Shown: positions 23,383 to 35,441 of the stretch, one piece after another
How positions within the stretch are numbered: the first letter of the stretch is position 1
Layout: each line of letters starts with the position of its first letter
Origin: Candida dubliniensis CD36
Lineage: Eukaryota > Ascomycota > Pichiomycetes > Serinales > Debaryomycetaceae
Assembly: GCF_000026945.1 (NCBI RefSeq)
Contig: NC_012860.1
Span: forward strand, 1,674,001 to 1,738,000
Reading direction: 5' to 3'
DNA length: 64,000 nucleotides
The notes under the pieces: generated by a model
Told to the model about the DNA's origin: nothing
The model's database searches: none
What the model saw: only the letters and a program-made list of their open reading frames with translations
Made by a program: the position numbers and the translations under genes

Positions 23383-24094
23383 TTCTAATTTATTTTATAG
23401 TAAAGGAAAACCAGGACCAATGATATTAAAATGTTTAAATAACCCGCCTCCTCCTCCTCCTCCCCTGTTATGACTTCCAAATGATTAACATAATAAAACA
23501 AAATGAATTAATGAATCTTCCATTCCCAGTTTTTTTTTGTTTTTTTTTTTGAAAACCAATTATCTATATTGAATGAATTTAATAACCACCCTTACCCCCA
23601 TCCCATCCCATCCCCCCAAGAAGATGTTTATATTTAAAGAGAATTAATATGACTTTGAAATAAACTTGTATTGTATTGTATTGTAATATTTTATATATAT
23701 ATATATATATAAATCATTAAATATTGTTACATGTATAATATATAATATATGAATGAATTAAACTTATACTTATACTTATACTTATACTTATACTTATACT
23801 TAAACTTAAACTTAAACTTAGTCTTATTAAATGAGATATTCCATCAATTAAATTTGTAATAATATATTTTATAATTCAAAAGAAAGACAAGAAAAGATAA
23901 TAGTTAATAATAATTATCTAATTCTTGATTAACTACTAACTTATAAACCTTTAAGAAGAAAAAAAAAAAAAAAAAAAAAAAAAACCCAACGATTCTTATA
24001 TATATATATATATATATACACCTATACACCTATACACTTATACCAACACCTTCCATTTTCTTTCATTCATTCTTTCATTCTTTCTTTCTTTTTT
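23383..24094. other. Convergent intergenic region HAP2-CSE1 with hexamer array
   Basis: 0.7 kb between two gene ends. It contains CTC trinucleotides (23447-23464), a TA run (23694-23711), and a clean hexamer array at 23762-23820 with six ACTTAT units followed by three and a half ACTTAA units. A 27-base-scale A-run lies at 23957-23983. No gene is visible. Confidence 0.75.
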
Positions 24095-27000
24095 TTAGAA
24101 CCCTAATTTTTTCAAAATTTCTTGATTTTTAGGACTTAATTCATATAAATATTTAATATCAATTTTTTTTATATTATTAAAAATAATTAATTTAATATTA
24201 TTAAAATCATTATTTTTAATATTTATTAATGGATCAAATGATGGATTATTAATCAGAATAATTTTAGAAAATTGTGAACCAAAAACATTTAAATCTAAAT
24301 CTAAATTTAATTCATTCAATGATTGACCAATACTAGTAATAGTATTATTATTACTAACAATGTTGTTATTGGTGGTATTGGTGGTATTGGTGGTGGTGGT
24401 GGTGATGATATTTTTTGATATTCCTTCATAAGAATCCAAATTAGATATTAAAGTTTCTAGTATTAATGGAATAAGCCCAATAAATTGACTTGATGATGTT
24501 GATGATGTTGATGAAGTTGAGGATGTTGCAATTGTGACTAATAATTGTGATAATCCAATATTAACTAATTTTTTATCTTGTAAATTAGTTAATATTGATG
24601 AAGTTGGTAAAATAAATGAAATTAAAATTTGTTGGAAAACCCCTAATTGAACTGATTCTAAAAAATTAATAACAAATTCTCCATTTAAAATATTTTTATT
24701 AACACTTGAAATATTATCATTATTATTATTATTATTATTATTATTTAATGATATGGTAGTTAAAAGACATAAAAATATCACAAATCGTTTAACATATTTA
24801 TCAGTACGAGATTTTTGTAATCTTGTCAACATTAATCGAGAAATATTTGGTAAAAATGGTTTTAATGATGGTTCAATAGGGATATTTAATATTATTGATT
24901 GAATTAAATCAAATCCATAACCATCATTAATTTTATTAGCTAATAAATTTTGAAATACTCCTAATAATGAAATTAAAGTTTGATTCTCACCATTATTACC
25001 ATTATTACCATTATTATTATTGTTATTTAAAAATGTTGAAATTGGATCATATTCTAATATAGCAATTAATAATCTTGTAATTCCAGGAATATTCCCACGA
25101 AATTGCCATACCATAGGTGATAATAATGGTTGAATTAAATTTTTATAAGTTTCTGGTAATTTCTGATGATGATGGTGTTGTTGTTGTTGTTGTTGTTTAG
25201 GATATTTTTCTAATAAAAATGCTAATATTTGAAAAGTATATGGAACAAATTCTTGAACATCTTCACTTAAAATATCTAATAAAGCTGGAATTATAATATC
25301 AATATATTGATTAGCATTATTATTATTAATTCCAAATTTAATTAATAATCCTAAACTTTCAAAAATATAATGAGAAAATTTTGGATTTGAAGGATTTTTA
25401 GCAATTAATTTTAAAATTGTTAATAATTGTTGAATTATTGGTAATCTTTCTTGTAAACAATCTTCACCAGTATTTAAAATTCTCATAATACATTTAATTA
25501 AAAATTCATTTTCTGCCAATTTTTCTGGTGAAGAATTATTAATTGAAATAAGATTAAATAAATTAGTTAATAATTCATTAATATATGGTTGAATATCAAT
25601 TTTATTAAAAATAGGTGTATGATCTTGATTAAAATTTGTCATGGATAATAATTTCTCAATAGTAATGGCAGAATATGTATATACCACAGGATTAGATTTA
25701 ATATCAAGATGATTAATTAATCGAGGTAATGTCATCATTAATTGTTCTTTAGTTAATTGATTCCGGAAAATATAAATATATTTAATAGCATCAACTTGTA
25801 AAATTGGATGAATAGTAGTCCTACTGGTGGTGGTGGTGGTGGTTAAATCATTGGCAATATTATCCAGGAAAAATTTAACCACATCAACTAAAACATTAGT
25901 ACTAGTGACACCAATATTTGTTACACTACCTTTAGTAGCTAAAGAACTAAATAAATAAATTGCAGTATCTTTATTTCTCCAATCATTAGTAGAATGATTT
26001 AAAAATTGATTAACATATTTCATCACTGTTGTAGTTAATAATTCACTATTTAATTCTTTTAGTTCTCTTAAAAAATCTGTAGCACTTTTCCTTCTTGAAT
26101 CATAATCAGAACCTTCTAAATCAGATCGAACATATAAAATTGGTTCATCTTCAAAAATTTCTTCATCAATTTCTCGGAAATAAATATTTGGTAAAATGAT
26201 TTTTTCAATAATTTCATTAATAGAACTTTCTTGTTGGAAAATTGATTGATATTCTGGAATTTTAATAATTGATGTTAAAAATTGTAATGATTTAACTACT
26301 AATAAATCATATTTGGGTTGTTTTGTGATATAATTATTAATTAAATCCCAAACTGAAGTAATAAAAGTTTGAATTAAAGGTTGAAATACATCAGCATATC
26401 TAGTAACATAAAGACTTAATAATTCAACAATAGAAGTTTTCACTTTAATTAATATATTAATTTCTTCATCATTATCATTATATTTTAATAAATCATTTTC
26501 ATAAATTAAATATTTATGAATAATTGTCATTAATTCATTCATATGATCTTCAAAAAATTCTGGAATATCTTGACAATTAAAATCATAATAAATTTGTATT
26601 AATAATAATAAATTTTCAAAATAAATAATTAATTTAGCTTCATTATTATTAGATTTATCAATTAATTGATCTAATTCAATAAATAATTTTAAAAATGGAT
26701 CAACAAATTTTTCTAAAACTAATTTAATTTCTAAAAATAATTCATCTGATCGAAATAATGATCTCCATTTTTTAAAAATCAGATGTGATACTAATAAAAT
26801 GGCTTTATTATTAATAAAATCTGTTAAAGAAAATTTTTCAACTAAATTTTCAATTAAATTAGGCCAATTATAAGGGAAATCCAGTTCAGCAATTAAAGTT
26901 ATTGCTTCACCAATTTGTACTTGTAATTGATTAGGTAATTGAATCATAATATCTAAAATTTCCAATTTAATTTTATTAACATCTTCAATAGGTAATAAAT

Positions 27001-27241
27001 AATTAGTACCATCACCATTACCATCTAACCATTTCCGTTTAATTAAATTTTTAAAATATAATGCACCAGCTAATCTAATTGATGGGGATAAATTATTTGA
27101 TGCTATAACATGTAATAAATTTATAGTAAAACCTGATTCATTTTCAATTGATTTTAAAGTTTTATCAGCTTGATTAGAAAATTGAGGATGTAAAGATTGT
27201 TCCAAGATTTTTGGAATTGTTTCTAAATTATTTTGGGACAT
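24095..27241 (-). CDS. CSE1: Exportin Cse1 (importin-alpha re-exporter, CAS)
   Basis: Karyopherin-beta family exportin that returns importin-alpha (Srp1) from the nucleus to the cytoplasm with Ran-GTP. The N-terminus (IPKILEQSLHPQFSNQADKT) and the following IRLAGALYFKNLIKRKW are the importin-beta N-terminal Ran-binding domain. FPYNWPNLIENLVEKF and the acidic ILPNIYFREIDEEIFED segment match CAS/Cse1 proteins. YDSRRKSATDFLRELKE is another strongly conserved stretch. 1048 residues, slightly longer than the roughly 960 of S. cerevisiae because of Asn, Gln/His, Thr and Ser runs. The start is the only ATG giving the full Ran-binding domain. Tandem TTAGGG boxes lie about 140 bp upstream. Confidence 0.93.
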   Translation of the reverse strand: MSQNNLETIPKILEQSLHPQFSNQADKTLKSIENESGFTINLLHVIASNNLSPSIRLAGALYFKNLIKRKWLDGNGDGTNYLLPIEDVNKIKLEILDIMIQLPNQLQVQIGEAITLIAELDFPYNWPNLIENLVEKFSLTDFINNKAILLVSHLIFKKWRSLFRSDELFLEIKLVLEKFVDPFLKLFIELDQLIDKSNNNEAKLIIYFENLLLLIQIYYDFNCQDIPEFFEDHMNELMTIIHKYLIYENDLLKYNDNDEEINILIKVKTSIVELLSLYVTRYADVFQPLIQTFITSVWDLINNYITKQPKYDLLVVKSLQFLTSIIKIPEYQSIFQQESSINEIIEKIILPNIYFREIDEEIFEDEPILYVRSDLEGSDYDSRRKSATDFLRELKELNSELLTTTVMKYVNQFLNHSTNDWRNKDTAIYLFSSLATKGSVTNIGVTSTNVLVDVVKFFLDNIANDLTTTTTTSRTTIHPILQVDAIKYIYIFRNQLTKEQLMMTLPRLINHLDIKSNPVVYTYSAITIEKLLSMTNFNQDHTPIFNKIDIQPYINELLTNLFNLISINNSSPEKLAENEFLIKCIMRILNTGEDCLQERLPIIQQLLTILKLIAKNPSNPKFSHYIFESLGLLIKFGINNNNANQYIDIIIPALLDILSEDVQEFVPYTFQILAFLLEKYPKQQQQQQHHHHQKLPETYKNLIQPLLSPMVWQFRGNIPGITRLLIAILEYDPISTFLNNNNNNGNNGNNGENQTLISLLGVFQNLLANKINDGYGFDLIQSIILNIPIEPSLKPFLPNISRLMLTRLQKSRTDKYVKRFVIFLCLLTTISLNNNNNNNNNDNISSVNKNILNGEFVINFLESVQLGVFQQILISFILPTSSILTNLQDKKLVNIGLSQLLVTIATSSTSSTSSTSSSQFIGLIPLILETLISNLDSYEGISKNIITTTTTNTTNTTNNNIVSNNNTITSIGQSLNELNLDLDLNVFGSQFSKIILINNPSFDPLINIKNNDFNNIKLIIFNNIKKIDIKYLYELSPKNQEILKKLGF

Positions 27242-27376
27242 AATTGGGGGGTTAGAAGGAAGTAAAATGGAATGCTAAAAATTTGATTTAAAAAAAAAAA
27301 AAATGACAAAACAAACAATGAATGTGAAAGTGATTATAAACAGATGAAAAAAATATTTATATAATTCTAATCAAAT

Positions 27377-27399
27377 TGGGGTTAGGGTTAGGGTTGGGG
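27377..27399. promoter_or_regulatory. Tandem TTAGGG boxes upstream of CSE1
   Basis: Two perfect TTAGGG units (27382-27393) flanked by near matches lie about 140 bp upstream of the CSE1 ATG. Candida telomeres use a 23-bp unit, so this is not a telomere scar. TTAGGG is the recognition core of Tbf1, which in C. albicans acts at ribosomal-protein and other growth-gene promoters. Function here is inferred. Confidence 0.45.
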
Positions 27400-27702
27400 C
27401 TATGTTGATTGAATTAATAGGATTGTTATTAAGATGGTCCTTTTGCTTTCAAAAAGGTTTAGGATAGAGTGAAAAATAAAAGAAAGAAAGAAAGAATGAA
27501 AGAAGAAAGAAGAATTTTTTTTTTTTCTTTCTTTTCTTTCTTCAACATATATTTAGTCCTTATATACAGGTATATAACTATAAACATACGAGGGGGGGTT
27601 ACAATCATTTATTTAATTAAATTCAAGATGGGAAAACCTTTTTAAGGCCATTTTCATGGGAAAGAGATACTCATAGTGCATCAGAGTCGGCAACAACAGT
27701 AG

Positions 27703-29232
27703 TTGCTCCAATATACAATTACACCAAACATTCAAACTCAACAAGCCAATACACCAAAAACTCAAACTGAACAGGATAATAAATCCAAAACTTATGCCTC
27801 TGTGGCAGCCACATATAAAACCAATTTGGCTAAGAGCCAAGATAAACAAGAGGAACTTAGAATGAATTATTTTAAGGTCCCCTCACAAGCCTTTGAGGAC
27901 TTGAAAAAACACAACGATGCTGTGTTTCCAGAAGGGATCATGACATCTGATGTTTCAACCATAATTAACAAATATGGAAGAAAAAAAAAAAGGTTTTTAG
28001 AACCATCAAGGATACTTTAATTCAAACTGGTTACAATTTAGAAGGATATTTACGTGAATATCCTGAGGAAATCATGAAGAAGGCTTTCAAATACTCTGTA
28101 TTGAAGCTTTCGATTACAGATGAAGCAACAAAAAAATATTTGTGAAGAAATCTTGGGGATGAGAGAAGAATTGATGTACATTCAAAGAATCTTAGATTTC
28201 AGTATAATGGACAGAGTAATGTGCTTCATGCCATTTACATTTGACCAAATGAATGATAAACTTTCTGTAGAAAAACAGAAAGTACAAAAACATAGTGGAG
28301 AACTTTGAATTTGATTTCGATGGCACAGTTGAGAAAATCAAAATTGACAGTGATAAAAGAAACAGACAATTGGTTGCTTTTAGAGTGCCAATTATCTACT
28401 GTAAATTGGCAAGAAGGTTATTCTAACAATCATTTTTACGTCAAGAGGACGTTATTGTCCAACAATATGCCCCTAGAGTTGAAGAGGAAGATATGGGGTA
28501 TACACAGACAGACGAAAATAAACCAAATGAAACTGAATATGTTTGTTATTTCATCGTTGATCTCTTTTCGGGGCAAGTTCCGAAAAGAAGAATCAAAACC
28601 AATAACAATACAAATAACCCTTCAGCTTTTGAACAATGTACCAGCAGAGTGTTGTCTAACTGCAAATACTGTGAGTACTGCAGATCGATGGCACATACCA
28701 AGTATCACTGCCCCCTCATCAAGCCTTGCGCCAATTGCGGTGTAAAGGGACATAAAACCACTAGCTGTAAAAAAAAACTACGCCGGCTCCAAAGAGGGTT
28801 TTAAAAAAGCCGGAGACTAAGCAATACTTCCCAGCTCTACTAAACCAAGGTGGGTAAAGGAAAGCCAACTGAAGAGTTTCAAAGAAGAAGTAGTTCTGAA
28901 TCAAACAAAGAAAAAGATTCTTCTTCTACAAAAAGAAGATAACATAGAACTTGAGGTTATTACACCGGAAAGACCTCAGAAAACTGCCCAGCCGGTTTCA
29001 ACACTGGTTCCAATTACTGACCCCAAGGGAGATTCAGTAAAAACTAGTTACAATACAGAAACGAAAAAAAAAAAAAAAAAACAAGACAGCTGGTATCATA
29101 GAAATGGATACCAATAAGGACACCATTTCTTCCAATGATGAAGCGTCTCCGAGGAAGAAAACCAATTCAACAGGTCAGTCACGCAGTCCTACGAAGGACC
29201 CAGGGCTAAACCTGCCACCGAACCTCCAATAG
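27703..29232 (+). pseudogene. Zorro-type ORF1 remnant (nucleic-acid-binding protein)
   Basis: Broken reading frame whose pieces follow one another in different frames: 27703-27990 (SKTYASVAATYKTNL), then RTIKDTLIQTGYNLEGYLRE after an 11-A run, then EEILGMREELMYIQRI after a 7-A run, and a part ending with zinc knuckles near 28660-28770. The knuckles read CKYCEYCRSMAHTKYHC and CANCGVKGHKTTSC, the second a perfect CCHC. A basic/acidic tail (DNIELEVITPERPQKTAQPV) runs to a stop near 29232. ORF1 products of L1-like elements bind the element RNA. At least three frameshifts rule out an intact protein. Confidence 0.8.
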
Positions 29233-29417
29233 AATGAGAAATCCTACATGCTTGCCTTTTATAGTTAAAGATTGATTTTTCCGTTAGTATATTACATTAA
29301 AACAAAAACCACCAAAAACAATAGAAAATACGAAAAAAAAAAGAAAAAGAAAAAGAAACGAAAAACAAATTCACACATATACATCTTTACTTACAATCCA
29401 ACCGTTAATTATCAAGA

Positions 29418-30739
29418 ATGAAAAGAAATGATTCTTATATTAACAATCTAACAATAGGCTCCAAAAACATTGGCAGCCATCAATTCACTGATTTCAAGAA
29501 ATTATTTGATATCTTTCTTAAATTAATAGGTGAACACCCGGTTATTGATATTTGGTTTATTCAAGAAATCAGATTCGTATCACAGGAACAATTTACTTAT
29601 ATCAATACAATATTAAAGCAACACAATGCACACAGCTCAAAACGCATAACTTTGAAGATTTAACGGGCTTTCTTATTCATTCGCCACATGCGAAATTAAA
29701 ATTTAACATAAATGAACAAGAAATCTATCACACACCTCATTTTGAAGGACGTATTAGCATCTTGGCTATTACGTTAATTACAAATGAGAACATACTTTTG
29801 ATTAATAACTATTTGCACAGTGGAGATATGGATGCACAGATGACTCTCCTAAACGCATTTACTAAATATATTGCAAATTTAAAAAAAAACATACCAATCA
29901 CAATATAATTTATGGTGGTGATTTTAACCACATTATGCTGCTAGATGATGTTCAACTACCACTGAATCAAAATAGTTATACGTTAAATGGAAACTTCAAG
30001 ATTCTTTCCAAATATTTAATAAAATACGATCAATAAATTTTCATTCTAACAAATCTGTAAAGAAAAGGTTAGATAGAATATATATATATTGACTCCAGAA
30101 TTCGAAGAAAACTTAAAAAAAAAAAAAGCAGACTCCTAACAGAGTTCAAACAAATTTCGACTCACAAAATTATTGCGATATCTTTCCAAAAATCCAAAAA
30201 AAAGAATCAGTCCTAAAAGTTGGTAACTCACGTTACCTGATACCTCAATGGATGAGTCAAGATGAAAATATAATAAAAGATCTCAATAATAATGGACAAA
30301 GGAAACCTCACACCGTTTTTTTTTTTTTTTTTCAAATTGGAATGGACTTATTAATCAGATACAAGATAAAGTGCTATTTTATGATGAAATACCAACGATA
30401 CATTAGAGCTTACACTCCAAATATAAGCAATGTTCCGGATGAAAAAAGAAGGTTAAATTCAGATTTAGACAGACCCTCGTTCAACTTTTCCATTATTACA
30501 GAAATGCAGATTGAATCTGATAATTATAGTTCAAGACACGGAAATAATGATAAATTTAGTGATAAAAATTCTATCAAGATTTGTTCCTGGTAGAAAGATA
30601 GACATTTGGATTCATTCATTTACCCTTTGTTGACCCAGTTTGGTCAAAAAAAAAAAGATAGATGAAACTGATAAAATTTTGTTGGAAAAAGCTTTCATTG
30701 AAAACAATGTTATACGATCATTTATTAATGATCAATAAG

Positions 30740-30771
<32 letters not shown>

Positions 30772-31493
30772 TCTGGTGGGAACTGAACTGATGGAATTTC
30801 TTACCAAAAATCTCATTGTCTCATTGAATTATGGCCAAAGTTTTAGGTTGAAAGGCCTCTCATCAAAGCAGGAAATAATATTTTGAAAAAAAATGGAACA
30901 TACATTGCCACAACATAATGAGTATCAAGTGGATTATTACATTAATACCAAAACCAAAAGAAACTGAAGACACCTTTATAATTGAAAAAAACTTTTCGAC
31001 CATTCAGTGTACTTAGTTAGCTATGCAGTACGATTGTTATCATCAGTAATAGAAAAAACAATTAAACCCAGTCTTTGGCAAAAAGGTTATTGAGAAAAAA
31101 ACTCAAACAGGTTTCCTTAAAGAAAGATCCATTAGTAATAGCATATACCTCCTCGATATGATATGGTTTTTTCACAAGATATCAAACTTTCTAAAACTGC
31201 AGATACAGAATCAGTAAGGGTTTATTAATCTTGACTTCAGAAAAGCTTTTTTTTTTTTTTTTTGATTCAGTACATCATGATTTTATATTGAAAGTTTTAC
31301 AACAAGTAGAGGTTTAGGGACCTAAGGCGACGAACTTTTTGATGGCAATAACTGTAAAGCAAAAAGAAAAAAGCAAAAAGCAAAAAGCAAAAGTCGGTAT
31401 TAAATTAATAATATTGAAGGTCCATGCTTCCCATTTAAACGTGGGGGGGGGGTTAGACAAGGCAATCCTATTTCCCCTTTAATCTTTATTTTT

Positions 31494-31494
<1 letters not shown>
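29418..31494 (+). pseudogene. Zorro-type ORF2 remnant (endonuclease plus partial reverse transcriptase)
   Basis: Endonuclease traces: IDIWFIQEIRF with the QE motif near 29545-29577, then GRISILAITLITNENILLIN, and GGDFNHIMLLDD near 29915-29950, which carries the GDFN motif of APE-type nucleases. Reverse-transcriptase traces: LDFRKAF and DSVHHDFIL near 31231-31295, split by a 17-T run, and GVRQGNPISPLIFIF near 31445-31490, the second conserved RT block. The sequence then stops at a CTTT repeat, so the catalytic Asp-Asp block is missing. In-frame stops and shifts occur throughout. Confidence 0.8.
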
Positions 31495-31546
<52 letters not shown>

Positions 31547-32511
31547 TCCTGTCGATGTGTTGTTGTTGTTGTTGTTGAAATGAAAGTAATCAATCTCCTT
31601 TATAAAGGAGGAGGAGGGGGAGAAGAGAAGAGAACTGAGAGTGAAAAATTAGCGACAGAAAGTGAGTGGCCTCAGTTGTTGGTTGCTTAAATTTTTTTTT
31701 CTTCTTCTTCTTTTACAACCAATTCTTTTACAACCAATTCTTCTTTTTCTTCTTCCTCTTCTTCATCATCATTGGATCAACCATTCCTCCTTCTATAAAT
31801 ATATATGAAATACTATCATCATTATTATTATGGTTTTACTATCCTATTGTTATTTAATAGCAAGTTTTTTTTTTTGTTTGTTTGTTTGTTTGTAGAGAGT
31901 AATAATAATTCTTTTAAATAGATCTATCTATCTATTACTTAACTTAACTTAATTTGGATAAAGATTTATTTCATTTTATTTTATTTCATTTCATTTTATT
32001 TCCCGTTAGTAGTTTAGATATAATACTTTATAACCCAAAACCCAAAACCCAAAACCCAATCATCAGTTGTTGTTGTAATTTACTTTATTATCAATATTTG
32101 GGTTTATTTATTTTGTCCAATTTAAAGAACGCCCCCAATTTCTATCTATTAAAAACGGGGGGGGGAAGATAATAACCGTCCATTAGAAGAAGAAAATGTA
32201 CTATTAAATTAGAAATTAGATAGAAGTGTTATACAAAAAAAAGGATGTTTGTTAAAATATGACACACTTTGTTTTTAAACATATACATTATACATTATAC
32301 ATTATACATTATACATTATACATTATACATTATACATCCTCTATTAGTTTCAATTTAACTTAACAACAAAGTAATGTACATATATATATATATATATATA
32401 TGAATAAGTGTATCTATATCTAATAATTATATTCTCCCCCCCCCCCTCCAAATTAAGAAAAAGTATTCTTTTCTAATTATCAACAGGGGAATATTCAAAC
32501 TTTTTTTTCTA
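31495..32511. other. Intergenic region with CTTT and TATACAT repeats
   Basis: About 1 kb between the truncated retroelement and the 3' end of VRG4. A CTTT array (31495-31545) marks the edge of the element. Other simple repeats are TGT (31557-31576), CTT/TTC tracts, TTTG (31876-31893), a heptamer array of TATACAT, about eight copies (32281-32337), and a TA run (32379-32401). No gene is visible. Confidence 0.75.
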
Positions 32512-33543
32512 TTATTTAGTAGTTGGTAATTGTTGTGATTGTTCTCTTTGTTGTTTTTGTTTAGCAACAGCATAAACTAATCCTGCAGCAAATCCTACAA
32601 AAATTGATGAAACTGACCAAAAATTAACTGCGGCATCGAAAAATATTAAACCTGATAAAGCAATTGGTAATTTATTTAAAGCACCAACCATAGAATAAGT
32701 AGTTGAAGAAGTTACTCTAACACACCAAGCAGAACAATAAGAAATACCAACAGATGAAATTCCACTTAAAATCATGGCGGTAATAGTAGTAAATCTATTA
32801 TTGGCAGGAAAATTTAATGAAACATTATTACTTGACCAATCTTCAAAAATAAATGAACAAATTAATAAAATAGGAATTGATAATAAATTATTATAATACA
32901 TGGTATCAAAATCTTTAAAATTAGTTAATTTAATTCTTTTCCTCATAATTAAAACAAAAGCCGCTGAAGCAAAACAATTAGTTAACATCCAAAAATAACC
33001 TAAATATAAAGCAAAAATATCATCATTAGATTTAATAGCAGCATTATCACCATAATAAGCAATAATAGAAGATAATACCATTAATAAAAATGAACTTAAA
33101 GCCATAGTAGTGACTTTACCACCAAACCAAATGACTTCACCATAAGCAATTAAAATAATGGTTAAATTTTTGAAAATAGTATAAACTGGAATACTTAAAT
33201 ATTGTAAAGCTTTTGAAGAAGTATAAATCATTGCCACTAATAAAAATGCAATTGGTGACCATTTTTTAGCTTCATCTTTATTAAATTGTCTATAAGTAAT
33301 AATATTTAAAGATTTTAATGACCCAATAGTAATAATACAAACAATTGATTGAATTGCTAATAAGAAAAAATTCAAATTAAAACTAAAACCTGATAAAACA
33401 TATTTATTGGTGACAGTCATTAAAATAGATGAAAGACAATAAGCAGCTATAGAAATAGGACCTGAATTAGAAATTCTATTAAAAAATGACCCAGATCCAA
33501 GCCCATTAGTAGTATTAGGAGTGGTAGAATGTTTTGAATCCAT
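32512..33543 (-). CDS. VRG4: Golgi GDP-mannose transporter
   Basis: Nucleotide-sugar antiporter that imports GDP-mannose into the Golgi for protein and lipid mannosylation; essential in yeasts. I start it at the ATG at 33541-33543 ([10 protein letters not shown]), giving 343 residues, close to the roughly 337 of S. cerevisiae. An in-frame upstream ATG at 33654 would add 37 residues with a hydrophobic stretch and a Gln/His run that the family lacks. [20 protein letters not shown] is the first membrane segment; the family motifs YYNNLL (near 32905) and GALNK (about residues 286-290, the GDP-mannose recognition motif) are both present. About ten hydrophobic segments follow, with a charged cytosolic C-terminal tail. 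Confidence 0.93.
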   Translation of the reverse strand: MDSKHSTTPNTTNGLGSGSFFNRISNSGPISIAAYCLSSILMTVTNKYVLSGFSFNLNFFLLAIQSIVCIITIGSLKSLNIITYRQFNKDEAKKWSPIAFLLVAMIYTSSKALQYLSIPVYTIFKNLTIILIAYGEVIWFGGKVTTMALSSFLLMVLSSIIAYYGDNAAIKSNDDIFALYLGYFWMLTNCFASAAFVLIMRKRIKLTNFKDFDTMYYNNLLSIPILLICSFIFEDWSSNNVSLNFPANNRFTTITAMILSGISSVGISYCSAWCVRVTSSTTYSMVGALNKLPIALSGLIFFDAAVNFWSVSSIFVGFAAGLVYAVAKQKQQREQSQQLPTTK

Positions 33544-35410
33544 ATTGTTAAAGTAGTAGTGGTGTTGTTGTTGTTGTTGTTGTCTATAAGTGGAGTATTT
33601 CTTTTTGATTAAATATAATAATTGACCTATTAAATAAAACAGTATAACTCCCATACAATGTGATTAGGAGTAAGTAGGAGAAGGTAAAATAGTTGATCAA
33701 AGAAGAAGAAGAAGAAGTAGAAGAAGAAGATTTAATCAAATATATAAAAAAGAAAGAAAGAAAGAAAGATAAATTTCATTTGAAAGAAGAAAAAAAAAAA
33801 AAAAATTTTCTCTCTCTCTCTCTGGTTGTCTAACTGTCTGGTTGTCTGGCAGTTTGGCTTGTGTGGTGTGCCAGTCTCTCTCTCTCTCTCTCTTGGAGGG
33901 GGCCACTTGTTGTTGTTGTTGTTGTGAATACGTGTATCTTTAATCAATAAAATAAGTACGTGTACAATGTGACAAAAAAAAACAAAAATAGAAAATAGAA
34001 AATTAGATTTGTTTATTGTTATTGTTGTAGTTGTAGTTGTAGTCTATATTTTTAGTTACCTATTTTGTACACACACGCACACACGCACACACAAAAAAGA
34101 AATTCTCTCTCTCTGTCTCTGTAAATATAAATAAAAGTTTTGTGAGATTATTCTTCTTTCTACTTTCTTTCTTTCTTCTTTCTTCTTTCTTCTTTGGATG
34201 AAAAATTGAGTTTAATAAAATACAATTACAATTAAAACAAGAATAAGTAGTGTAAATCGTTTACAATAATAGATTTCATTTCATTTCATTTCACAATCTA
34301 TTTACTGATTGATTGATTAATTGCAAGTAATATTTTCTTATGTATAATCTATAATAATTAAATAGTTAACAACCAGCTTTCTACTTTCTTCTTTCTTTCT
34401 TTCTTTCTTCTTTCTACACCAGAAGTTTCTTGACCCAGTGGAACATTATTTTATACTGTAAAGAAGTCTATCAAAAGTTTTTAAAAAAGAAAGATGATGA
34501 TGATGATGATCTTATTAACAATACTTTCACAATAAAACTGTATCATTAGATCGATTATAATCTCACGCGTGTCAAAATAATAAATCTAATAAATCTAATA
34601 AATCTAATAAATCTAATAAATCAAATTCAAACTATTATGTTTTACACTATAATATCATTATATCTCAAAATATATCTTTTATTGTTTAATCTTATTTCTT
34701 TTTCTTTATTTTTTTTTAACAGTTTCCTATTTCCTATTGGCAAGATTTTATTATTATTAAGGTACAACGATTTAACTTAACTTAACTTAACTAACTGACT
34801 TATTGTATTGATTTGCACAATTATTCAAATATCCAACAACAACAACAACAACAACGATTGAACACACAAAACCAAACCATCAACCTTTTATTAAATGAAT
34901 TTTGTGTTATTACAAAACAATAGATTTCATAAGTCAATTGTTCAATGTAAAAAAAAAAAATAATAATAATCAACTTACTAGTTACGAGATTGAATATTGA
35001 ACATTGAAATCACCAATTTTAGAACTTCATCTTCAATTTCAATTTCAATTTCAAAAGATTCATTTGATTATTCAATAAAATTATCTCTCTACTAATTCTA
35101 TGTTTAATTTAATAATAACATGAACTACAAAGACCAAAACTCTGAAACTCTTGATTGATTGCTATAATATATATATATATATATTCTGTGATGTATGTAT
35201 TTTTGTATGTGTTGTACCTTTTTCTTTTCTTTTCTTTGAATTGATGTGGTTTAAAATTAAAATTAAAAAAAAAAATTGTTGATTCTTCTTTGGGATTTGG
35301 ATTTGGATTAGGATTAGGATTAGGATTTGTCGAATCATTGGTGATTATTATTTCACAACCTCATAATCTACATAGACAATATTAGAATTTAGAATTTGTG
35401 TAACTGCAGC

Positions 35411-35441
<31 letters not shown>

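Larger units (their letters stand above)
27640..31494 (+). mobile_element. Decayed non-LTR (Zorro/L1-type) retrotransposon, 3'-truncated
   Basis: Two-ORF LINE-like element in the upstream region of CSE1, with coding sense rightward. It has an ORF1 with CCHC knuckles (27703-29232), a spacer, and an ORF2 with an apurinic endonuclease and the beginning of a reverse transcriptase (29418-31494). The layout and A-rich coding strand fit the Zorro family of C. albicans. Reading frames are broken many times, often at long A or T runs. The element ends abruptly in a CTTT microsatellite inside the reverse transcriptase, so the catalytic Asp-Asp motif and 3' tail are absent. The left boundary is approximate; I saw no clear target-site duplication. 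Confidence 0.85.

Noticed and set aside
27377..27399. TTAGGG as a telomere remnant or chromosome fusion point
   Set aside because: Candida telomeres use a different 23-bp unit, and flanking genes are ordinary.
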